A stretch of 64,000 nt of DNA, from NCBI GenBank assembly GCA_963556145.1, contig OY744466.1:2170001-2234000 (forward strand). The letters are read 5' to 3'. The notes beneath the pieces are model-generated. The model did no database searches. It was not told the DNA's origin and worked only from the letters and a program-made list of their open reading frames with translations. Below are positions 22,216 to 32,857 of this stretch, piece by piece. How positions within the stretch are numbered: position 1 is the stretch's first letter; the number at the start of each line of letters is the position of its first letter. A program made the translations under genes and the position numbers. This stretch comes from Hygrocybe punicea (lineage: Eukaryota; Basidiomycota; Agaricomycetes; Agaricales; Hygrophoraceae).

Positions 22216-23060
22216 CCCTCGTCGTCCACGTCCACGTCGCCCTGTCCACGTTGCCCTGTCTGCATTGCCCTGTCCACATCACCCTGTCTGCGTCACCCTC
22301 ATCACCGTCACTGTGCTGTCGCGAGGTCTTCGTGTGTGTCTCCATGCTGGAGACCTCGCGAACACGCGTTGACGCATCGACTGACGCGTCAACGTCGTTT
22401 GCGAGGTGTGGACTGGAAGGCAGGGGGTTAGCCGATGTCAGTGGTGAATGATTCGGGCACGTACCTGTGCTGGTAAGTGGGCACACCACTCTCCCAGCCA
22501 TTTCCCTTTGTCACCATGTTGTTGTTGCTGTTGTTGGTTGGTGTGGTGGTGGTGGCGGCGGCGGTTTGGGTATAACTGAATTATTAGATATGTTAAATGA
22601 ATGAATTAAAAGTATATAAAAAACATACCTTTGGGGCTTGCGGCCCTCTGTGCTAACCCGTGGATAACCATCTACCGCGGGTAAGGGTGTGCGGTAGTAC
22701 ACGGGTTACCAAATTGGGACACCGTACCCGTACCCGATCAACCCACAGCCCGAAAACCACGGGTTTACCCGAACCTGTGCTATACCCTATTCACGAGGAG
22801 ATTTGGAGGTTGGTTCGCGGTTCGAACTGCGTTCGAACGCAGACCGAACGCGTTGAAACCGTTCGACGCGGTTCTGGTTCCGGTTCGGCATTTGGCTGAA
22901 CCGAACCAACGGTTTCGGTTCCGGTTTTCCAAAAAAGTCGAAAAACCAGACCGAACCGAACTTCGGCAACACTACGAGGTGGTCAAGACCATCGGGTCTC
23001 GTTTGTGTCATCACCCTGCCATCAGTTAGCTAATTAGTTGGTGGGGGTTGTCACTGTCAT

Positions 23061-23775
23061 TAGTGATGGTCAGGTTTGGTTCAGTTCAGTTCAGGTTCAG
23101 GCCAGGCTGAACCTGAACTGAACCTGTGAAAATACAAGTATACTAGCTAATCAATTTTCTCAATCCAAATTTTTCCTTTATTTCCTACCACTCTACATTG
23201 TTGTTGTGCTAATGGTTTGACTCTTCAATTACATGTACTGTGTCCATGTTCACTGTGAATGAATCAATAGAATCTTGTGTTAGATGTGTCTGAAGCACAG
23301 TAAGCATGAAATGTCCTGGACAACTGTTAAGATGGTCATTGCAAATGTTTTGCAGTATTTTAACAGGAAGGAAAGACCTTGCAATCAGTATAACTGAATC
23401 ACACAACATGGCATCCTAGGCTGAATTTTAACTTTACATTTTAAAATATATTTAAGTTTGCAAATATTCGTGTTACAGAAGCACTAATTGCAAACTAATC
23501 TAGATTCTGTTATTAATGGTGCTGAAATTTCAAGTCAGTAAATAGTTGGACCAAAACTAAGTCTCTACTCAGCAGAAATTAGACTAATATGTGAAAGATT
23601 AGGTTCAGGTTCGAACCAGTTCGAACCAGGTTCACAAGATTCCATCCTTGACTGAACCTTGAACTGAACCTAAGGTTCGGTTCAGGCATTACCCCGAACC
23701 TTGAACTGAACTTAGGTTCAGTTCATGTAGATTCAGGTTCGAACCCAGGTTCAGAACCGAACTGTACCATCACTA
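23061..23775. mobile_element. hAT-like MITE, 715 bases
   Basis: The ends are TAGTGATGGTCAGGTTTGGT and, from the right, TAGTGATGGTACAGTTCGGT. The 8-base duplication ACTGTCAT is perfect (23053-23060 and 23776-23783). Subterminal motifs are GGTTCA/TGAACC. No coding frame. It sits only 78 bases from the preceding hAT-like element. Confidence 0.85.
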
Positions 23776-23783
23776 ACTGTCAT

Positions 23784-24485
23784 TACCCTGATGGTGGAGG
23801 TGATAGCGGTAGGGTTGTCGTAGTTGCCTGGCCCAGTTGGCTGGGGTTGTTGCCATCATTGTTGTCCATTGCTTGTGTCTCAGTGGTTATGGATAGTCCA
23901 ACAACCTCTCCATCTTCATTTCTGCTGTTGTTGCACCTTCACCATCCTCATCTTTGTCAGTCCCCATCCTCAGTGAAACATCTGCTGCACATTGGAGGCA
24001 CAGTGTAGTCAGCTGGCAGCAGGAATCTGAGGCAGAGGTTGTCATACCTTTGCCAAAGAGTGTTGTGGTTCTCAAAAAGGTGTGTGGTGGACACCACTGC
24101 TGTTGAAGTAAGCTAGGAAAAAAGAGTAAAAAGACACACCATTTGTCATTATGGGATTCCTGGGTTACATGGACAGAGAGAGGAGGCAAGGAGAGAAGTA
24201 CAACACTGCTGAAGAGCAAGAGGTGGGAAGAAAACTGCTATTTTCCTGTATTTGTAATTTAACTGGATAAATCAATTAGATTTACCAACTAAAGTAGTAA
24301 ATTTAAATCACATAAAGCAAGGAAAATGGCAGAATGAGTTGGGAAAAATGATGGTTAAAAGCATGTATTATGATTGCAAATTTTAGGTAGTAAAACAGCA
24401 GGAAAAATAATTGCTTTACACCACGCTCGGAAAGCAGTAATTTTATGTGACTACTTATCGCTACCAAAAGCAGACATAATAAGTA
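23784..24485. other. AT-rich spacer, nothing recognised
   Basis: Short minus-strand frames here have no protein-like features I trust. The last 60 bases pair with sequence beyond the next MITE (see findings). Confidence 0.4.
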
Positions 24486-25249
24486 CAGTGTTGACCCACC
24501 CCTTGATACACCCCCACTCCTTGATACACTTATAGGAAAACTCACTCAGTTTTCCTCCTATTTCTTAGAAAACTTGTGGCTACCATCTTGTGTATGTTAC
24601 TGATATGTGTACCAATTTTTACTAGGATCTGAGTGGTAGTCATTACACACCAACCATATATACATCTGAAATCAGTCAGATTTGCATGAAATCAACTTTT
24701 GTAACCACTCCTGACCCGAAATGGGGCCCAGAGTGTGTTGTTTTACCACCAAAGACTTATTTGTGACATATTAGTGGCTTAGTTTGTCTCCAGAATTAAA
24801 AGATTTTATGGAGAATTGACTGAGAAAATCTCATGTCTAGATTTTCTGATTTTGGAGTGTGACAGTATGCGACTCAAGGCACATGATACAAGTCATGTTT
24901 GACCAAAAAAATGCAAGCCGACTGCCAGAGGATGTAGACAGTAGCTCCAGCGATGCTTCAGGCTCGGAAAGTGAATGATTTGATGAAATGTGACTTGGAT
25001 CACCAATAATTTGATAACACAAGTGACATGTCACATGTGTCTCAAGGACAGGGTTGGTGTGACAAACAACACTCAATCATGTTGTATAGATAAACTCACA
25101 TAGAATTGCATGGAAGCTCTCAATATTTTGGGATAAGCAACTTAAGATACTTTACAACATATCTGGGTACTTGATTTAGAAGTAGATGAGCATTTGAGGG
25201 AGAGGGAGCCAAATTTCAAAGTGGTGTCTCAAGGAGTGGGTCAACACTG
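24486..25249. mobile_element. Tc1/mariner-type MITE, 764 bases
   Basis: Terminal inverted repeats of about 26 bases start CAGTGTTGACCCAC and continue with CCTTGA.ACAC. They are flanked by TA on both sides (24484-24485 and 25250-25251). The CAGTG ends and TA duplication fit Tc1/mariner. There is no transposase frame. Confidence 0.8.
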
Positions 25250-25487
25250 TACCTATTTGGGAATGTCTGCTTTTGTCCGATAGCGAATCCTTCCCGCAGT
25301 GTCCAGGACCTTGTTAATTCGCTTCAGCGCCATTGAGAGGATTTCACAGTCGTTTCAGTTGTCAGACGGGGATAATACCTATTTACACTGGGCACCTCAT
25401 CGCCTTATCTTAAGTTATAGCCTCCGAGTCTAGCTTCTCAAGGCTGTAAGTGTGGGAAGACCGGTGTGCTCGCCAACATCCAATCTC

Positions 25488-26617
25488 ATGAACGACTCAG
25501 ATTCGAGGAACCTGGACAGGCTTCCCACCTCAAACACCCTACAAAAGCCTTCGTCATACAACAAATTCCGCTTCTCTCTCGACCTGCCCTCTTCCTTGAG
25601 TTTTTCATTCATCCCTTTCGTCCTCTCGACCTCAATATCATCCCTCATCGTCGTGCTTGCACTCAACCTCAATACCCTCGCCCAACCATCATCGAACTGG
25701 ATCGTGGATGTCGACAATTGCACATGCGACTGTTGGGATAGGTCTTTCAAAGTATGAGAATCGCGTCTCACTCGCCAATAATCACCTTGACGTGGCTCTC
25801 GTTTGTGCAAGGGAAACTACAGTCACGGTGGGTACAAACATGTATATTTCCAGATGAACACTGTAAGTCTCTCCTAGATTACCGCGGTATACATTACATC
25901 AATCTCCTAGGGCACGTCGCTGCTTTGGCTTTGGTCGGCAGCTCACTTTGTAATGCTGTTGAAATTTGTCGAATTGGCGACCGTCTGCGTGCTGGGCAGT
26001 CTGTTTGGCGTGCGGCGGATGCCCAGAGTACGCTGGCTCGTCCTTTTCTCAAGCTGCTTCAATTTCTACGGCATGGTAAGTTCCAACCAGCCCCTCCTTC
26101 TCAATCGAACAATAACTGTAGTTACTTTCCGCAGTTCTACAACTGGTGGATCACTTTGTGCGCGTCGAGTATATATTTCCTTCCCTAATCCGTCAATAAT
26201 TCTCTTTGGAATTATAGCAACTACATAAATGACGCTGGCCTGCACCAATCATACCATATTCTCCTCCCCACCCAGTGCTTCTTCAACATTACAGACGTCA
26301 TCCCGGCCATTGCCCTATACTCCCTTCTACAACAGCACGGCGACCTCCCACCCACGCGCCTCCTGCTCGCCTCCCTCATTGTCAGCACAACGCACCTGAT
26401 CCTGAGCATATGGGACCAAGGCTTCATCCACCTGCTCACACTGCAGGGTGCTGTGTTGCGTGACACGATGTTCATCGTGAGCGATCTGGCTGGGCTGGTC
26501 GGTGTCGGATGGTTCATGCGGGGCAAGTTAAGCAGGCATGGGACAGCGTTGGGGGTTGGGACAGTTGTTTTGCTGCTATTCTATTTGGTTTTAAAGAGGA
26601 TCGTTGGATATCAATGA
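25488..26617 (+). CDS. Conserved multipass membrane protein of unknown function
   Basis: Five exons are supported: 25488-25751, 25812-25862, 25911-26075, 26135-26157 and 26218-26617, 903 bases in all (300 residues). After a polar N-terminus of ~30 residues come about seven hydrophobic segments. Between the first and second lies a probable non-cytosolic loop with CTCDCWDRSFKG followed by YSHGGYKHVYFQMNT. A second recognisable stretch is CFNFYGMFYNWWITFNYIND, created by a 23-base exon. The pattern of Cys-Asp-Cys-Trp and Asn-Tyr-Ile-Asn-Asp reminds me of a membrane protein family present in fungi and animals, but I cannot name it or give a function. The ATG at 25488 is preferred over an earlier non-ATG frame start. 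Confidence 0.75.
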
Positions 26618-26854
26618 TGTATTGCATTGCAGGATGGTCGGTCACAACTAATGTCTCGAGGCCTTGGTGTCTCATAGCGATAGCTATGAGATGACGGCCT
26701 CAGCTTTGGTTTTCGACATTGGGATTCGATACCATTTACCATTTATTATCTTTCGCAGTACCTTACACCCTACTAACACAGCATGAGTTACTTCGACGTT
26801 CTACGCGCTATCAGACACCACGATGTTACTCTCCTTTTGAACCCAGTTACCACT

Positions 26855-27241
26855 TCAAACTGTCGGCGTCATCTTTATACTCGGGTTTGATGAACGGCGC
26901 ACGACAATTCGATTGCGAGGAATAAACGCTGTCCAACCTGCAACCGTCCAGCAAAGAATATTTGGTTCCTCAGGCTGGAGAACTGGGGTTGTGCAAATGT
27001 GCGTTCCAGTGATAGTCGGTAAGATAAGCGGGGTGAAAGCCACTTCCTCCAAGTCTGAGATCTGCGACAACAGTTCTGTGATATCGAGATCCCAGTTTGT
27101 CTCGTTCGTGAGATCGAAGTGGATGGGCAGCTGCGTGTCACAACTCAAGTCGAGAGAATAATGACATCAAGAAAGTGACAACCTAGGAACGGGATTGTTC
27201 ACACACGACTTGAGCTGAGAGACACCTGATATATCGGACAT
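26855..27241 (-). CDS. Small hypothetical protein (two-exon model)
   Basis: A frame of 92 codons (27130-26855) has no internal ATG before its last few residues. It can be joined to a 17-codon exon starting with ATG at 27241 and ending at 27191, giving 108 residues. The donor (GTTCCT) is weak, but the acceptor region has a good CTTGAGTTGTGAC branch context. The sequence (LPIHFDLTNETNWDLDITEL) is acidic and not low-complexity. I do not recognise it, and it could be spurious. Confidence 0.35.
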
Positions 27242-28085
27242 ATTTTGAAAGCTTATTCCCTCCAAAATATTACCCGCAGCTCGCAAGTGATTTGTAGGGA
27301 CCCAAACAAGGTGCCGCGCAGAGATATGGTGCGTATAGCAGAGAACCGGGTCTACTCAGACGCGAGAAGCCAGTTTAAAAAAGATGTCCTCTTGGGGGCC
27401 AAGTCCTATTGTTCAAAATCTAGGTTCTGCAAATTGCAAGGCAACCCGCAGTGGGAAAGTAATGGTAACGAGAATGGTGCAGTGCGAGTCTACAAGTTCG
27501 ACTTGGTTCTAATCGAGCGTAGGCGGAGCAAACAAACTCGGCGAAATCGAAAAAGGTATTGAAGAAAGCGCCCCCAAGGGACAAGCTGACGACGGTCCGC
27601 AAATTTGTGTATAAAAGCCGTCGTAGTGAGTATATCCAAGCATCGCAAAGGGGTATACCAAGGAAGGTGATTCTGGACAAAATCCACAGGCAGGAACTTG
27701 TTGAACCACACCATCCTGAGACGACGAGTTGCTCCTCAGCTGGGTTGAATATGGCCAATTGTACGACGGCGAATAGACTATGATTGCATCGACTAGCTCT
27801 GGAGGTAAGCGCTTGGAGGTCGTGGAAGGGGAGCTTTGACGCTGATACCGATTTATTCTGCTTGCGGGAGTGGCAGGATGATATGAACGTTTTGCGGGCA
27901 GCCGAAAGAGACGTTAAACGAGGGATTTTCTCAACTTTGATTTGCTTGTCAGGCTAGAATTCTAGGCGAGCTTTCGCTCAAATCTTCTGGCGTCGGTGAC
28001 AGGTGGTTGACATAGTTGACGAAGTACCGATTGACAGATATCGGTTACAGTTGCATAGTGAAAAAAGTAAAAGACAACCGCTACT
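27242..28085. other. Intergenic, overlapping ORFs unresolved
   Basis: Overlapping frames of 74-112 codons occur on both strands between 27420 and 27783. None has an ATG context, splice partners or motifs that support it. A short gene cannot be excluded. Confidence 0.35.
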
Positions 28086-29667
28086 CTATCCTTCAATTTT
28101 AAAGCTCGTCACCTGGGGAAGGTATGCAGCAGCAGCCAAATCTAGGATATATACGTCGTCGTACACTACATGCCCATTGAACCCGCCAAACACAAACAGC
28201 CGACTGTCGGCGAGTATAGCTGCATGGTAGCCGCGTGGGGACGGCGGTTTGCCGATTATATGACGGGCTTCGAATTGAAGTGAAACTGCTGACAGATATT
28301 AGCGCCAAAACAAAAAGAGGGGGGAAGGGGGGGGTTAGCGATATTCGGGACAAAAGGTTGAAGCAATGAACCTAAATTGAATAGCAGGACTCGAGAGCTA
28401 TACTCGCTTCCATCGTGACCACCCATGATAAAAAGGTACGAGCCAACCTGAGTTGCGCTATGCGACAGCCGACGGTGGGATTGTTGCAGTTTTACCTGAC
28501 TCCATATGAGCGAGTCTACCATTCCGCCATCGTGAATAGGTGAGCAAAAGAAGATTCAAGACAGAATTATGACGGACCGAGGTTCAGACACCATATGTCT
28601 GAGAAACACTCTTTCCCGTCACTCCCACCCACAACAATCATAACGTTCCCGACCAAATTCGCGGTATGATAGCCCCTTGCGTGCGGTTTCCTGCCCCTCG
28701 TCTCCATCTCCTCCCACCTCATTTTATCAATTGGCACCCCCACGTCGAGCGTCCACAGATCATTCAGCGCTTGCATGCCATTCCCACCGCCGAATACCCA
28801 GACCTTGTTCCGATACAGAACGGCAGTGTGAGCACGCCGTGGAGCGGGGATGTCAGTCTCGAATTTCGGATGCGTCCAGCGCCGGGTGACGGTGTCCAGC
28901 ACGTAGACGCTGTTGTAATACGTGGGACCTTGCCCACCGCCGAATACAACTATTTTTCGATCTACGAGGGTAGCTGTGTGTGCGCGACAGGGTGGGGGGA
29001 TGTCACCATTCGTGTCCGGGTGGGACCATTGCATTGTTTCTGATGGATAAGGCACAATTGAGCGTCGAAAAGGTCCATTAAATGAGCCAGGGTAAGGTTT
29101 ACCAGTGTCAAAGCAATATACATCTTTCCAGCAGTCCTTGTCATCGCATCCTCCAAACAACCACGCAATGTTGTCCACGAGCGTGACACTGTGTGCGCGC
29201 ATGCCACGCATGGGGATAGCACCATACACGGGGGCGCGACTCCAGTACATGATTGTAGCAGGCGCGAGTCCGACTTCCATGTCATGAGGTAAGCGCGGGG
29301 TGCTGCGGATCTTCTGGAACAGTGGCACAGTGGAGGGGCTCGGGGGTATGTTTGTCTTTGACGTTTTCGTCGTCTCCCTGGGGGATGTCATGGTTGCAGA
29401 GCTGAACGCATTGAGACTGGAATTCGATGCATGTCGCTTGGTAGTTCTCGATTCGCCTGCACCGACGTCGATAGACGAGCGCGAGGGCCGTTCGCCGAGA
29501 GTGCGCAAGCTTGATGGCTTTCTGACGGTCCCTGAACGAGGATTGGGCGGCAAACTTTGGGTTGGAATGGACGGAGAACACGGAAGGCTGACGTTACTGC
29601 GAGAGGGATCAGGCGTAGGCGAGCTTTCTTCTGGGACACCGCTGAGGCCTGCACGCGAAGAGCTCAT
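28086..29667 (-). CDS. Kelch-repeat protein
   Basis: Three exons, 29667-28578, 28515-28372 and 28285-28086, total 1434 bases (477 residues). The first ~115 residues are Ser/Pro-rich and probably disordered. About six Kelch blades follow: AHSVTLVDNIAWLFGGCD, AHTATLVDRKIVVFGGG, AHTAVLYRNKVWVFGGG, GYHTANLVGNVMIVVGGSDG, LSHSATQVGSYLFIMGGHDG and GYHAAILADSRLFVFGGFNG. They form a beta-propeller used for protein binding. The architecture is like that of fungal Kelch proteins related to cell polarity factors such as Tea1/Kel1, but there is no C-terminal coiled coil, so that role is only a guess. Splices follow the blade pattern; the first donor (GTCCGT) is not the strongest form. Confidence 0.88.
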
Positions 29668-30254
29668 TTTGTGTAAGGCTTGGTCGTTTCAAGTTCAACC
29701 TTATCAAAGTTATTACATAATATTGTGTTATGAACCGAGCCAGTCCAAGTGGTTTACAACTCAAACAACAATTTAGATTGGACAGAGAACACTGACAACA
29801 CTCCGTTAGATCAACAAACAGAGCTTCAATGAAACACAGTGCAACCAATTCTTGCAGAAGATTCAATGATGCCATCATGATGATGAATATGGTGTCAAGA
29901 AAGAAGAGCAAGGATAATGAGCTAAGACTCCACCCATATGGGGAATACTGACTAAACATGGCAAACCCTGAATGCCCAAATATGTTTGGGGTTCAGGATC
30001 CTGAATACCTCAATCATTTACACTCACAACAACTGAGGTATGTTCACATTACAATCTAATTACATTCACATGTGTTATGGATCGCAATCTTAACGGTGGA
30101 CTCCAGCAACAATGAACCAAATGAGGATGTATAAGAGTAAGCAAGTAAAAACAAGGTGGAGGGGGGAATTGTCTGGGGGTTCTGGTATGCGATCAGGGGA
30201 AGAGTAGCTAGACTAAACTTAAAGGACATAAACTAAAAATGTCTGGTTTGTATA
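29668..30254. other. Kelch gene promoter and AT-rich spacer
   Basis: The first ~100 bases probably hold the Kelch promoter. Beyond that I see nothing recognisable; the sequence is CpG-poor and repeat-like. Confidence 0.35.
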
Positions 30255-31026
30255 TTAAACATCTTCAGGGCAAGTTTCTTTGTCATGATCCATGGTAATG
30301 GCGAGGCTGTGGTCGGTAATGAACAGTGTCTTTGAGTTGTTCATGGAATACACATGTTGGGGTGCCAACATCCAGCAACTGGTTTGAGGGTTCAACGATA
30401 GTCGTTGGAGGATAAGGTGATTATGGCGAGCGGTGTTATTCAATGCATGTACTAAGGTTTGTGATTCTGTGGTAGTCAGTATGATGTTGCAGTTGGAATT
30501 GATGATGTTATGAACCCAATTGATGATGTTGGGGCTTGAATTGGGGTGAAAGGTAACAATACCCCTGGGACAAGGGGAATTGTCCCAATTAACTGGAGAA
30601 GGAACAACCAAAGGAAGGACAAGGGGATCATACACAGCCAAACAATCAATGGTATCCTCAACAATGCTGACAGGATCATCAGAGAACCATATGGGGCCAG
30701 TGTGAGGGTCACAATCATGAGCATGAGGGGAGTAAAATGAAGAGGGGATGAGCCAAGCGGGGAACAGAGGCTGAGGTGAGTGATGGACAAAGTGGGAGAA
30801 AGGAGGGCAAAAGACGAAGGGGAAGCATGAAGGAAATCAGGGTGAAAGTGGTAACAACAATGACAGAAGCGATGTTTGGAGCAAGGGACACCGCAATGGT
30901 GACAGGGAGGAAAAGAAGGAGAGGACATGAAGGGGAGAAAGAAGGGGCAGGAGAAGGGAAAAGAAAGAAAATATAAAGAGGATAGTCTAGGGCAGGCAAG
31001 AATCAATAAATGAGGTGATTGGGATC
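30255..31026 (-). pseudogene. Decayed protein-coding remnant, family unknown
   Basis: Two overlapping minus-strand frames (30641-30255 and 31042-30476) read like protein but are rich in Asn, Val and Met where Asp, Ala and Thr would be expected. This is the signature of C-to-T decay at CpG. One segment has a cluster of Cys and His (CHHCGVPCSKHRFCHCC). It ends against the old LTR at 31027. It may be a captured gene or part of another element. Confidence 0.35.
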
Positions 31027-31582
31027 TGTTATATCCATGCAACTCTGATGGATTCCGATGATCTCTGCTCTGGACTTTTCTGCCCCCTTTATCTTATCTT
31101 ATCCTCTCGCATACCTGATTGTTCCCTTCCTTGTTATACTTGCTATTCTTCTTCATCTCCATTACTCCAGACTGCTTTCTCTTCCTACCCTTTGTTTACT
31201 TGTCACCGTACGTGGCAACCTTTTATTCCTTTTATCATTCTCTGAACTCCAGTTCCCCTTCTGGAGTTCTTATTATCTCTATGTTACTAAGGACATAACA
31301 ATTAGTTTACCAAGTATATAAGCTAGAACTACAATGTCCTGTAACTCCGTTCTGGAAATCAACTTGAGCACCCCTTATCTTGTTCATCCTCAAACTTAAG
31401 GCTTTGCCTTGAGCTCACTATTAGTCTCTGTCTTTAGTCTGAACCTCTGGACTAACTCTGCTCCGTCTGCCTCATGCCTACTCAGTACAACTTAAAGAAG
31501 TAGCTAAACTACTTCAAGAGTTCGCACCTCCAATCCTCCGATTAACTCCACTCCATCTGGAGTTACTTGCACATCTCTAACA
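31027..31582 (+). repeat. 5' LTR of the old Ty3/gypsy family 2 copy
   Basis: 556 bases, TGTTATATCC...CTCTAACA, diverged from TGTCATATCC in the young copies. The TATA box is TATATAA at 31315. The self-priming segment GTTCTGGAAAT (31349-31359) pairs exactly with ATTTCCAGAAC (31585-31595), two bases after the LTR. Confidence 0.85.
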
Positions 31583-31628
31583 GTATTTCCAGAACTACTC
31601 TTGAGTCATATTCTTTTCACATTTGATC

Positions 31629-32857
31629 ATGTCTTTCCAAGGCTTCTCTCAATGTAGAACCCCCACGCATTATCAACTTACTCAACCAGAGAGCTTGCTT
31701 GAATGCCCAACTGTGACTCCAGTTTCTCCACTAGAAGCAACCCACACTCTGAGAAATGAACTGCTTCTGCATCCCGTCTTTGAAGAGAATAACCCTCTCG
31801 GACTGGCCAACACCAATCGCAATGACACCAACCTTGTTGAAGCCATTGCCCTCCTAGCCACCACCCTCCAAAACAAAGGGGATGACAAAAAATGCACCAA
31901 AGTCCAAGAACCGGACACATTCAATGGCTCTGATCCAACAAAACTCCATCCTTTCATGGTTCAGTGCCAACTGAACTTCAATGATCAACCGACCACTTTC
32001 CAAATGAATGGCACCGAAGTCAATTTTGCCCTCTCCTATCTCAAAGGCATTGCACTTGCATGGTTCGAACCTTACCTTTTGGAGAACCTGGAATCCAACA
32101 CCTATCTGCCGGACTTCATGTCTGATTACAGAGATTTCTGCACAGAGCTGCAGAATAATTTCGGACCCTTGGATCCTAGGGGTAGTGCTGAGAACAGGTT
32201 GAAAAACCTTGCAATGAAGGATAACCAACAAATTGCAAAGTACATTGTCAACTTCAATCATCTCACTATGCAGACTGGCTGGGACATCAGTGCTTTATGG
32301 CACTCCTTTTACTGAGGACTTCCGGATAGCCTCAACTTTCCCAATCCAAGAAACCACGGAACCTTTACGAGTTGAAGGATAAGGCTCAACTCCTTGATGC
32401 TAGGTATTGAAAATGGAAATCAGAGATTTCCCATGCTTCAGGATCCTCCTCTGCCAAAGCCTCCACTTCTGAGGCCAAGTCTTCAACTGACAAGGCCTCC
32501 AAGAAAAAATCCCCCATCAAAGCTACCAACTCTGGTAGCACTTCCTCCACCACTCCAAAAACCCCTCCTGTCTATGCCAATAAGCTGGGCAAGGATGGTA
32601 AACTCAAACCCATGGAACGCCGATGCCACATCAACAATAAACTCTGCATTATATGTAGAGGAGCAGGACACATGGTGAAGGATTGCACCAAAGCCAAGTA
32701 TATGTCCTCTCATGTTGCCACCCACACTGCCTCCACTGCCTCCACACCCCCCACCTCTAGTTCCAATCCCCCAAAGGAGCCAGAAAAACAGAGAGCAGCC
32801 TGCATACTCTGGCACAGGATGTAGGCTGCATTGAACCTGACTGTGCACTACTGGAAG
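31629..32857 (+). pseudogene. gag: Old gag of Ty3/gypsy family 2
   Basis: From ATG at 31629 the frame matches young Gag for about 228 codons, then meets TGA at 32313, where the young copies have CGA. A small deletion near 32330 shifts the frame. The zinc knuckle remains readable (CIICRGAGHMVKDC, near 32645). At the young gag stop position this copy has CAG instead of TAG. Confidence 0.8.

Larger units (their letters stand above)
20275..22974. mobile_element. hAT-like element, 2.7 kb, with low-complexity interior
   Basis: The ends are TAGTGATGCCGAAGTTCGG and, reverse-complemented from the right, TAGTGTTGCCGAAGTTCGG, with identity continuing through TTCGG. The 8-base target duplication CGAGGTGG is perfect (20267-20274 and 22975-22982). 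Subterminal regions consist of GGTTCG/CGAACC and GGTTTGAACC-type motifs. The interior has CAG/CAA runs, a GTC-rich minisatellite, ACCCG-rich stretches and four compound palindromes. I see no hAT transposase, so it is non-autonomous or deeply rearranged. Confidence 0.8.

Noticed and set aside
21668..22501. Frames of 180-277 codons (Val-, Thr- or Asp-rich)
   Set aside because: The 30-base repeat unit keeps several frames open on both strands; nothing beyond the repeat is conserved.
27420..27783. Overlapping 112-codon minus and 74-codon plus frames
   Set aside because: No ATG context, splice partners or recognisable motifs; the plus and minus versions exclude each other.
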